A stretch of 64,000 nucleotides of DNA from Prinsepia uniflora (Eukaryota; Streptophyta; Magnoliopsida; Rosales; Rosaceae). Both the position numbers and the translations under genes were made by a program. Below, piece by piece: positions 11,872 through 22,399 of this stretch. Under the pieces are notes generated by a model. It was not told the origin of the DNA. It made no database searches and was given only the letters and a program-made list of their open reading frames with translations. The stretch lies in NCBI GenBank assembly GCA_032719365.1, contig CM064867.1, forward strand, positions 58,282,601-58,346,600, in the 5' to 3' direction. The first letter of the stretch is position 1. The number at the start of each line of letters is the position of its first letter.

Positions 11872-12730
11872 GTGAGTGGACTCTTTCTTATTTCCGAGCA
11901 TGCCAAACTGTTTTAATTACTGTTTTATGATTCTATGTGTGTTTTTATGTTTTAAATGATGGTTATACGTGATTGAGGTGTTTGCACGTTTTTCGAGAAA
12001 TTTTCGGGGTTTTGCACGTTTTTCGAGAAAAAGCTGGTTTTCAGATTTTGATGCCATATTTGAGAAATTCACCCTATAAATGTTTTCTGATGATGGTAAA
12101 TGGGTTATGAAACATGTTTAGGGATTTCCTATGGTTTTTGGTATGGAAATGGATTTTCCCGGATTTGGGTTCGGAATGTCGGTTCTGAACGCCGGAAGGG
12201 CTTCAACCGGGGATTTCGAATTCGAATTTGGCTATGGATTTGGAATTGGTTTTACACTGGATATGATTGGATTTGCTGGATCTGGATATGGGTTTAAAGA
12301 CCCGGATTGATATTGATTGGGGACGGGCCCGGATTGAGTTTAAAGACTCGGGAGTTTAAAGACTCGGATATTATGATATTACCCCCCATAGGCCTATTGA
12401 GTTTAAAGACTCGGGAGTTTAAAGACTCGGATTTATATGTGAGGCCTGGTTGAGTTTAAAGACTCGGATAGGTCCAGCAGGTTTGATCGGGTTATACTCT
12501 GGTTTCTTGTGGTGTTTTATAGTGTATCTGTTTCTTATGATTGGTTTTATAGTGTTTCTGTTTCTTATGATGTTTTATATTATGATTTTTCTAATACTTC
12601 ATTGGCATGCCTGGTTTAAACCGGAGGGAACAAATGGTGTTATTTCCTTACTTTGATTTGCTGGTAAACGGTTTTAAAACTGTCATTCCTTTTGGTCCAC
12701 TCACACCTTTTGGTTTTAATTTCCCTCCAG
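11872..12730 (+). other. Predicted LTR leader intron (family A)
   Basis: Donor CT|GTGAGT at 11872 (within CTGTGAGTGGAC, 11870-11881). The acceptor is a pyrimidine-rich stretch ending CCCTCCAG|GTCG at 12730. Length is 859 bp. GTCCACTCACAC at 12695-12706 is the inverse of the donor motif (11 of 12 bases). The equivalent span in A1 is 860 bp. This is a prediction from splice consensus only. Confidence 0.5.
12290..12469 (+). repeat. Array of GAGTTTAAAGACTC hairpin units
   Basis: Several 16-17-bp units, GAGT-TTAAAG-ACTC-GG, some directly repeated. The first unit is GGGT-TTAAAG-ACCC, in which both arms changed together so that pairing is kept. The same array recurs in A1, complex C, solo G and the right-hand C-family LTR. 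Confidence 0.85.
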
Positions 12731-13000
12731 GTCGTGGTGATAGCGCTGGGGTGAACGTTGAGGCAGATATCGAGGCATAGGGCTTCCGACGTTCTTCCGT
12801 TGCGGACTTAGACTTGTAGGACTTTTGGTGCCCATTTTGTAGAACTATGCTCTGACTTACTGTTGTATATACTTACTCCTTCGTCTGATGGTTATGCTTA
12901 TAGTGGTATTAAGTTTATTTTTGGTATTGTAAGTGTGATTGTCAGACGGGAGCAGGGTTCATCCCGAGTATCGAGGTGATATTTGGGACGGGTCCTGACA

Positions 13001-13681
13001 ACTGGGCCCCTGGCCCGATATAATACCTCAAATGGGTCTCAGCCCAATTTCGTAAACTAACCGGCCCCCGACCCGATCACATAATTCAAATGAGTCTCAT
13101 GTCCGAGTTCATCTTTCCAACACCAAAACTATTTCATCAAACCATCACCGAAACCATAAGCACGTAAAACTACAGTATAAAATTGTAACTTCGAAATACG
13201 TGCAAATACGGGATTACCTCGAAATACGTGCAACCATGTAAATCACCAATGCCATAATCACCACTATAGAAATCACATATATAAAACATAAAACATATAA
13301 AATAGTTATGCAAGCATCACAGTTTAGAAAACATTTTCCACTCACAGATCGTCCCACATTGCCGCCTTGATACGCATGCCATAAGCCTTCCCGAGTCACA
13401 TCACTATCACCGGGACTTCCAAACCTGTCCAAATCATATTAGAGGGTTACTAATTACTTTATTAACCTCTCATTAAAGCATGTAATTTTCCCGAATTTTT
13501 AAACGTATTTTACATAGACTGTAAACCTTCGGACACCCAAAACTATATCGAAATGATGTCTGATCGACACGAAACCAGTCCCAAAATGTTCGTTACATCG
13601 AATAGATGATTTCACATGTAGAAACTCTTCCCAAAAAATTCTCCCACACCCCCCACATGCCGCCCAGAGGCGCTGTGTGTG
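13001..13681 (-). repeat. Element B 5' LTR, piece 2 of 4
   Basis: The first five bases are the ACTGG duplication. The sequence then continues the 5' LTR with GGGCC/GGCCC hairpin units, a GTCCACTCACAG-like motif near 13340 and the upstream part of the GGCGCGTG block, where complex C is inserted at 13682. It matches the 3' LTR up to 13449 and then carries a segment the 3' LTR has lost. Confidence 0.87.
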
Positions 13682-15774
13682 TGTCAGGGCCCACCCCTAA
13701 TCCCTTGGGATTAAGGGCTAAACCCTGCTCCCGTCTAACTTACGCATGACACGAAGGCTAAACGGACGTCCAACCTCTATGTGACACGTAAGTCGGATAA
13801 GGGATTTTTCAATCTGACAGTCCAAAAATATCCAACTTCCCAGAGTGCGTAGAGTCTAATGTGGATCGTACGTGTGATGTCTCCGTCTTTCTCAACCGAC
13901 AGCCCGCGCCGCAACAACCTGGAGGGTATCGAAAATACGAAAAGACTGTGAGTGGACAAAAATAAAGAAGAAGTTCAAAAACAGTTCACTAAAACAATTA
14001 CAGTTATACCCTCAATTTAAAAAAAAAAACCAATGCATGCATATCACATCCAAATCATGAAACCATTCATATCAAAAACCATCCAAGACAAAACCATTTG
14101 AAAACCCGTATCAAAACCGTTATTCAAATCCAGGGCCTCTGCCCAAACCACAAACCAATCTCAAATCCAGGAACCCAGTCCCAAAACTCATCAAATCCAC
14201 TTCATCCGGGCCACTGCCCAAAACAATTCGAAAACCAGTGAAAAACCAGTGAAAAACATCAATCATACAAGTTTACTGGATCTCAAGTGCGCCCGAGTCC
14301 TTAAACTCAAAACCATGCGCAAATAACCAGGCCTTCCCGGGATATCAACGAGTCTTTAAACTCAAAACACAATCACAGGCCTCAGGGGGTATCATAACCG
14401 AGTCTTTAAACTCAAAAACAAATACCGAGTCTTTAAACTCAAAACACATCAATCCAGGGCCCTCCCCTCGTCAATCAATCCGAGTCTTTAAACCCAAAAC
14501 CATTTTTCAGTCAATCGTGAAAACCATAGAAAATCCTTTTCCGAATTCGCAACAATGATTCCATAAACCAGCATCCAGAACCACTGTCCCGAACCCAAGT
14601 CCAGACTTCCTTCTTAAGTCTCAAAACCAAATTCGAAATCCAGTTTCAAAACCGAAATCTCACAAACAGGGCTCCAAGCCCGAAATCACTTTTCCAACAT
14701 CCTTCTCAAATCGTTGCAATCAAATCATATTTCAAATCTCGAAATCAAACCGTTAGAAATACAGTCAAATACCTCGAAAAACGTGCAAAACCGTAAATCA
14801 TCAAGATCATAAAGAAAATTATAGAAGCACATATGAAAACATTGTAAAACATATATGCATGCAACAAGAGTTAGAAAGCAAAGTCCACTCACAGACCATT
14901 CCGATGTCGCCTCGATACGCGCGCACTTATGCCGTTCCCAGCCATTCCGTTATCCTCGGCTTTCCCGAACCTGTCTAAATATCATACCAAGGTCACTAAC
15001 TACTTCACAAAGCTTATACTCAAGCCCCGTAATTTTCCTGAATTTTTAACTATTTTTAACCTAGGCCTAAAACCTTCGGACAGCCCGAAACATATCGAGA
15101 TGGTGTCCGATTAACTCGAAACCAGCGCCAAAATGTTCGTTACATCAAATACTTTAAACGTCATGTTGAAAACTTCCCCAAAAGGAGCTCCACGCGCCCT
15201 CATGTGCCCCCCAAAGAGGTTGCGTGTGGGAGCCACGCGTCGGTACTATTCATCTCCTTCGACCTTGGGACAACCCGGTTTGAACCAGTTCAAGCCGGCC
15301 CGGTTTGACCAAACCGGCGCAGGCGGTTCAGCCTCCTAAAGCATCTAATTTTGACTTTCAATCTTAATCAACTAACATGATCAAAACATGAACTTTTAAG
15401 CTAAATTGTACCTTCCAATATCGAAGAAAAATCCTTCCAATTGCTCCTCTGTGTCTTTGCATCTCTGGCCTCCCCAAACCGTTCTTTTAACTTCTATGAG
15501 GTCCCCTGAACTTCCAGATCAATTCCCAATTAATCAAACTGATCGACACTTACTAATTAATGACTTGCCATTTTTGAATTCGAAACTTACATCGTTGAGT
15601 TTTCCGGGCACTAGCCATGAAAAGCCTCAAATCCAAGCTTTCTTACGTCCTAACCACTTCAGAAACCTCCCTCAATCACTCAATTCAAATCTCAACTTCT
15701 AAATCAAAGTTCCTGAGTTTTGGATTGCAACCAGGGGACTCACGGGTTTTTCCCGATCCCTTCACCGCCACACG
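13682..15774 (-). repeat. Complex C LTR (a), truncated 3' LTR
   Basis: Begins TGTCAGGGCCC and is homologous to 17955 onward, including the GAGTCTTTAAACTC array (about 14294-14489). It breaks off in mid LTR at about 15774, where the sequence jumps into the middle of an E-type LTR. ACG is shared by both sources at the junction. Confidence 0.85.
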
Positions 15775-17413
15775 TATATGCATCGTATAAAACCGTAAAT
15801 CTCGAAATACGTGCAAATACGTAAATCCTAGGCTACCACAAACAAATGAACTCATGGCATCACAAAACATATTCTAAAACAATTATAAAACATTTATGCG
15901 TGCATCAATTTCGAAAGAAATGTCCACTCACAGACCGTCCGAAGCCGCTCCTCAATACGCGTGCCATAATCATCTCCTGGGTCAAACGTCGCCTCCGGGA
16001 TCCCCGAACCTATCCAAATTAATTTAGAGGGTTACTAACTACCTAAATAACCCCTCACTAAAGTCCCGTAATTTTTCGGAATTTCTAACTATTTTTAAAC
16101 TCGAACCTAAACCTTCGGACGTCCCGAACTATATCGAAACGATGTCTGATTGACACGAAACCAGTCCCAAAATGTTCGTTACATCGAATAGAAGGTTTCA
16201 TGTGTTGAACACATGTCCAAAAACCCTTGCACGTGCCCCTTGAAGTTGCATGCGCGTGGGTCCACGCGCTGGCTACTGTAGATCGTCATCAAGCTCTCGC
16301 CGCCGATCCGGGCCGGTCGGTTCGGTCCAACCCTGCAACTGGACTGGCGTGATCGGTCCAGGCCATTTTCTTCCTATTTTTCGGTCCGTTTTCCTCCATT
16401 TTAATCCCTAAATTCCTCTTTTCTCATTTCCTATCTAACCCAATCCTTAAAAACCAACTAAAACCATCAAAATCTCATGGTTTAATTTTGAACCTCACGG
16501 TTCATTTTTCCCGATCAGCCTACACGGTTGCTCAGCCTAAACCACCACCCAAAACCTCCCTAACATCTTCTAACTAACTCACTAACTCCATCCTAATCAT
16601 CTAAAACAACCTAAAACCTTAAATCGAAATAAAAAGGGAGATTTGGGTAAACCGAGTACCTCTCGGTTTTCAAGGCCGCCGTGCACGGCTGTGCTTCCCT
16701 GGCCAGCCACCATGTCCTCTCTGTCCTCTCTTCCTTCTCTGGTCTCTCAGTTATGATCACAGGGTTGGAGGGTTGGATTTGGGGAGAATGGATGGATCGG
16801 GTTATTTGGGAACAAAGAAAATGAAAATGCACGGGAATAATGGATGCATGAATGCAAAATGATGCCCAGTGGATGAGTGACACTTGTCACGCATCCATTG
16901 GTCCTGGGAATAAAAATCTAGGCCCCACTTAAGTCCAAAAGGTCCTCGTCTCGAAATTCGTGCAATAGTACTTTCGTACTTCCGTGAACCGTAACTTCTC
17001 CTTCGAACGTCCGAATTCGACGTGCCGCCTGTCTACGGATTCGTATCGTCGTGATCTACGTAACGGTGCTCGGCCCTCGGCAATCGGACCTCCCGGTCAA
17101 AAAGTCATCTTTTGACCTCCTATTCACCCAAATTACCAAAATGCCCTTGGGCTTCCGAACGTCATAACTTCCTCCTCGAACGTCGGAATTGAACGTGCCA
17201 CCTGTCTATGAACTCGTGACGTCCCGAACTACGTCACGGTCATCGGCCAAAGTCCATTGACTGTTCAAATGAAAAGTCAACGATTTACCCATTTCAGGGG
17301 CAAAATCGTCATTTCGCCCGAACGTCCGCTAATCCTCGTCTAATCTCTGATTAGTCTCGCTAATCCGTAATTAATCCTTAACTAATCCCGTTAATTCGGG
17401 TCGGGTCGTCACA
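15775..17413 (-). repeat. Truncated copy of the E LTR
   Basis: Nearly identical to 23980-25618 (constant offset 8205) and ending in the same GGTCGTCACA followed by the ACTAG duplication. The left half of the LTR is missing. It is a duplicated remnant of solo LTR E created by the unequal recombination that built complex C, not an independent insertion. Confidence 0.88.
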
Positions 17414-17954
17414 ACTAGGGGGAAATCTTTCAAAGCTTAAAGTAGTTCCTAAACCCTGCCACGCACGACATCCTGCTACTCGTTGCTATACTAGTCCAAG
17501 CTCGAACAATCAGACCAAATGGTCACAAGTCCATACTATCAACATCCAAACACCATCCGGCCCAACCGGCCAACGTCAACCGGCCTCCTTGGTCCACATA
17601 CTTACTCATCCGTAGCTCACCGGCTACCATCCTGGTTAATCCTGTTAGTGTATCTCCGACCTTTATGGTCCATCCATCGAGCAAAACCAGTTCCAATGCA
17701 CTAACTGTTCCGGCCTTAAGCCGACGTACGTCATACCTCGTACCGCGTATCGAGCGACTAACATTCTGACACTAACAATTACGGATAACTAACCACAATG
17801 AACGTACTATCACTATCGCATCCAGGTTGCTAACGGGCTGTTCCGCGTCGAGACATCACAGCCACAGTAGCATCACACCGCCCAAGTCGACGAACCAACA
17901 ACTCTGGGAAATAAACCTCGTGCAGAGCACACGAAACCTCGCTCTGATACCAAT
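17414..17954 (-). other. Complex C interior fragment, primer-site end (copy 1)
   Basis: Non-coding interior adjoining the middle LTR, with a tRNA-iMet primer site (TGGTATCAGAGC on the minus strand) at 17941-17952, two bases from the LTR end at 17955. It is nearly identical to 25619-26159. It is homologous to the interior at 63727-64000, which shares the segment containing CGTCGACTTGGG and the GAGACATCAC region. No gene seen. Confidence 0.82.
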
Positions 17955-20736
17955 TGCCAGGGCCCACCCCTAATCCCCCGGGATTAAGGGCTAAACCTTG
18001 CCCCGTCTAACTTACGCATGACACGAAGGCTAAACGAACGTCCAACCTTTATGTTACACGTAAGTCGGACAAAGGATTTTTCGATCCGACCGTCCAAAAA
18101 TATCCAACTTCCCAGAGTGCGCAGAGTCTACTGTGGATCGTACGTGTGATGTCTCCGTCTCTCTCAACCTACAGCCCACGCCGCAACAACCTGGAGGGTA
18201 TCGAAAACACAAAAAGACAGTGAGTGGACAAAAATAAAGAAGAAGTTCAAAAACAGTTCACTAAAACAATTACAGTTATACCCACCATTTAAAAAAAAAT
18301 CAATGCATGCATATCACATCCAAATTATGAAACCATTCATATCGAAAACCATCCAAGACAAAACCATTTGAAAACCCGTATCAAAATCGTTATTCAAATC
18401 CAGGGCCTCTGCCCAAACCACAAACCAATCTCAAATCCGGGAACCCAGTCCCAAAACTCATCAACTCCACTTCATCCGAACCACTGCCCAAAACATTTCG
18501 AAAACCAGTGAAAAACGTCAATCATACAAGTTTACTAGATCTCAAGTGCGCCCGAGTCTTTAAACTCAAAACCATGCGCAAATAACCAGGCCTTCTCGGG
18601 ATATCAACGAGTCTTTAAACTCAAAACACAATCACAGACCTCGGGGGGTATCATAACCGAGTCTTTAAACTCAAAACATATACCGAGTCTTTAAACTCAA
18701 AACACATCAATCCAGGGCCCTCCCCCCGTCAATCAATCCGAGTCTTTAAACCCAAAACCATTTTTCAGTTAACCGTGAAAACCATAAAAAATCATTTTCC
18801 GAATTCGCAATAATGATTCCGTAAGCCGGCATCCGGAACCACTGTCCCGAACCCAAGTCCAGACTTCCTTCTTAAGTCTCAAAACCAAATCCGAAATCCA
18901 GTTTCAAAATCGAAATCTCATAAACAGGGCTCCAAGCCCGAAATCACTTTTCCGAAATCCTTCTCAAATCGTTGCAATCAAATCATATTTCAAATCCCGA
19001 AATCAAACCGTTAGAAACACAGTCAAATCACAAAATCATGCGAAATATCGTAAAACGTGAAATTCCGTAAAATACCTAGAAAACGTGCAAAACCCTAAAT
19101 CATCAAGATCATAAAGAAAATTATAGAATCACATATGAAAACATATTAAAACATATATGCATGCATCAAGAGTTAGAAAGCAAAGTCCACTCACAGACCA
19201 TTCTGACGTCGCCTAGATACGCGTGACTTACGCCATTCCCGGCCATTACGCTATCCTCGGCTTTCACGAACCTGTCCAAATCACATACCAAGGTCACTAA
19301 CTACCTGTCCAAATCCCTCCCCAAAAGGAGCTCCACGCGCCCTTACGCACCGCCCAAAGATGCTGCGCGTGGGAGCCACACGCGGTACTGTTCATCTCCT
19401 TCAACCTTAGGACAACCGGGTTTGATCCAGTTCAAGCCGGCCCGGTTTGACCGAACCGGTGCAGGCGGTTCAACCTCCTAAAGCATCTAATTCTGACCCG
19501 TTTTCAGTTCTAATTGATCCATTGAGTTCGTCTTTTCAATCCTAATCAACTAACATGATCAAAACATGAACTTTTAAGCTAAATTGTACCTTCCAATATC
19601 GAAGAAAAATCCTTCCAATTGCTCCTCTGTGTCTTTGCATCTCCGGCCTCCCCAAACCGTTCTTTTAACTTCTATGAGGTCCCCTGAACTTCCAGATCAA
19701 TTCCCAATTAATCAAACTGATCGACACTTACTAATTAATGACTTTCCATTTTTGAATTCGAAACTTACGTCGTTGAGTTTTCCGGCCACCGGCCATGAAA
19801 AGCCTCAATTTCAAGCTTCATAACGTCCTGACCACTTCAGAAACCTTCCTCAATCACTCAATTCAAATCTCAACTTCTAAATCAAAGTTCCTGAGTTTTG
19901 GATTGCAACCAAGGGACGCACGGGTTTTTCCCGATTCCTTCAGCGCCACACGCCGTCGTGGGCCGTCGTGGTCACCACCACGTTCCTCTCAACCTCCTGT
20001 CTCACTTTGCTTCACTAACCACGAGCACTGAGGCCATTTAAACAGTTTGAAAAGCACTTAGACTCATGGCCACACTCTCATCCTCTGTTTCTCTTCTCTA
20101 TTTGATCTGCAACACAATTACAAACAAGGAAGACGGTGCTGAGACTTCTACAGCCATCCAACCCCTGCCACGCGTCAAAGTCCCTGTGGACAATCATTCC
20201 ATCATCAGCCAAGTGTCCACCTCAGATTGGGCACAAATCCCCATACAGGAAATGTCCAGAATGCCCTTGCTAACGCAAATTACCATTTTGCCCTTCGTAT
20301 GTCAAAACCCGTAACTTTATTTCTCGAACTCCAAATCACCCATGCCGCCTGTCGTTGGAATCAGGGACTCGAGACCTACCTAACGATCCTTGAAATGTGT
20401 GAAAGTGATTTGTCTTCCAAAAAGTCAACCGTTTGCCCCTATTTCAACAAAATTACCAAAATACCCTTCAACTTTCGAACGTCATAAATTTTTCCTCGAA
20501 TGTCGGAATCGGACGTGCCACCTGTCTATGAACTCGTGACGTCCCGAACTACGTTACGGTCATCGGCCAAGGTCCATTTGACCGCGCGAACAAAAAGTCA
20601 ACATTTTGCCCAATTCGAAGGGTAAAATCGTCATTTCGCACCGTCCGTCCGTACACCTCCAACTAATCACCGATTAACTTCACTAATCCATCATTAGCTA
20701 CCAATCTAATCTCGGTTTCTAGGACGGGTCGTTACA
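17955..20736 (-). repeat. Complex C LTR (b), hybrid middle LTR
   Basis: A 2782-bp LTR from TGCCAGGGCCC to GGTCGTTACA. From 17955 to about 20015 it is almost identical to LTR (c); beyond that the two differ at many positions. The hybrid nature marks a crossover between the original 5' and 3' LTRs at about 20015. The GAGTCTTTAAACTC array lies at about 18553-18750. The terminal dinucleotide pair is intact. Confidence 0.85.
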
Positions 20737-22399
20737 ACCTACCCCCCCTTAAAGAATTTCGTCCCCGAAATTTCGAATTTCGTATTTCAGTACATAACTC
20801 GGGGAATCCAACTGATCTCTCACCTGGGTATCCTACCCAGTGTCCAGCACCTGCCAATCCAACGTATCCTGACAGTACCCAAACTGCCAACGTATCCTGA
20901 CAGTACCCAAACTGTCACCACATCTTACCCAGTGAATCAACTCAACCACGTACATAAGGTAGACCCAGCACTAGATCTAAGTCCAATATCCAACCTCTAT
21001 CTTGCTATCTTATCCTCCTGATACACCATTTTCTATCCTGAGTCAACAACACTTCAGTCCCAATCCACTCACTCTTAAGTGGATCCTTCTGCCTACATTC
21101 CAGATCACTGCATCAACTCCAACTGATCTTCTCTACCGCACGTCTAGATTGTGGGTTCTCTTCAATAACCTTATATCGATCAGTTATAGTCACTCATTTT
21201 CCCATTTCCTTCCGTCTCCCTTCAACGGAACACACAATGGTCCTCAACCATATGATCTCAGTCCATCGTAGCACCATCTCCTAACACCCGTTCCTGAACA
21301 CAATGTCCACTCTTAAAGGGGCGTTTACAAATCCTGGCATTTCCACCACGAATTTCCCAGCTCAACTCTAGAGTAGCCACCACACAACCTAATTCCCAAC
21401 TCGGAACCAACCACAGTATCTCACCCTTTCCTAATTCCGAGATTCCAACCAGGTTGGAAGTAAGTCCACATTTTCCCAACCATGAAATTCAATCCGCAAC
21501 TCGAATGCCACCATTGGAAAAACCGTCCAAACGTCAACTCCACTATCCTTAGGCGATCCTCAATTCCTACCGATCACTACCATGTGTTCGTACCCAAACC
21601 AACTTACCAACTAACTCACATGTCGGTTAACACTGGGTATGCACATCCAAAAAGGGTATCAATCATCACTCCTTCTGATGATTGTATTCTAACCTTTCTG
21701 AGGTTTAACTCCAAGCACCTGATAGGATACGAGTCACCAATTCTCGGCATCCACAATCCTCAATCACTGACCTCGAGCTCACCAGTTACCACTCTCGAAG
21801 TCGCCACTCACTCAGTGTCATCCTCGGCACTAGCCGACATACACCAACAAGTCAAGGGAAAGTCTACTCGTACCAACCTCACGAGTGGTCAATCTCGACC
21901 ATTCAAACCTAACCTAATCCAACACGAAGCCTGGGTCCACCGCGCTTCCGCTGCGCTACTCTGATCACCTAACGGCATCCTGACTGTTCGTCCCGAAATA
22001 GGACCTACCAATAGTTAACACATCTTTCAAACACTAGCATCTCAATCCTGATCACAACTTCAACTCATGAGACCGAGCCAAAACCTTCAACTCGAGTCGG
22101 GGAATCTAACATCCCTTATCGTAATCCATAACTCTGAGCAACCAAATGCTCAACCCACGCTGCACTCGTATTGGACTCGTCTAGAGTCATTCACAACTTA
22201 GGCTGCACCTAGCAGTTTCCAAACTAAGCGCTTGCCCTGGGGTTTCTTACGCAGGTTTCACATTCCAAACTAGTCATTCTTCGGGGTTCCTCAAATCATC
22301 CCCGTCGTCCGGGTTATCCAAACCCGCAATTGCCACTAGTTCACCACCACCTTACCACTCGGGTCGTCACGCCCGACTAAAGGGGAAATCTATCACTAG
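20737..22399 (-). other. Complex C interior, polypurine-tract side
   Basis: A polypurine tract (minus strand TTAAGGGGGGGTAGGT) lies at 20737-20752 next to LTR (b). About 1.66 kb of non-coding interior follows up to the E insertion at 22400. A 28-bp unit is directly repeated at 20859-20886 and 20887-20914. The plus-strand frame at 21482-21964 (160 codons) resembles no retroelement or host protein I know and has interior-like composition; I do not call it a gene. Confidence 0.75.

Larger units (their letters stand above)
10095..13000 (+). mobile_element. Solo LTR of family A (plus strand), TSD ACTGG
   Basis: A 2906-bp LTR, TGTAACAACCC...GGGTCCTGACA, flanked by ACTGG at 10090-10094 and 13001-13005. 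It is the same family as the LTRs of the intact element A1 (36552-46914). It shows the shared LTR architecture: U3 modules at about 10100-10510, the GGCGCGTG block at 11540-11591, a donor-like GTGAGT at 11872, a hairpin array at 12290-12469 and an acceptor-like CCCTCCAG ending at 12730. Scattered small frames are not genes. Confidence 0.94.

Noticed and set aside
14294..14489. CRISPR-like look of GAGTCTTTAAACTC repeats with spacers
   Set aside because: The repeats are 14-16 bp, spacing is irregular, spacers are themselves repeated, and the array lies in a plant LTR.
15775..20015. The 4.24-kb repeated block as a simple assembly artefact
   Set aside because: Not fully excluded, but the flanks differ, a few base differences exist and the order fits unequal LTR recombination; long reads would settle it.
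21482..21964. 160-codon plus-strand frame
   Set aside because: It is in the non-coding interior of complex C, with proline/serine/threonine-rich composition typical of chance frames in this CA/TC-rich strand and no recognisable domain.
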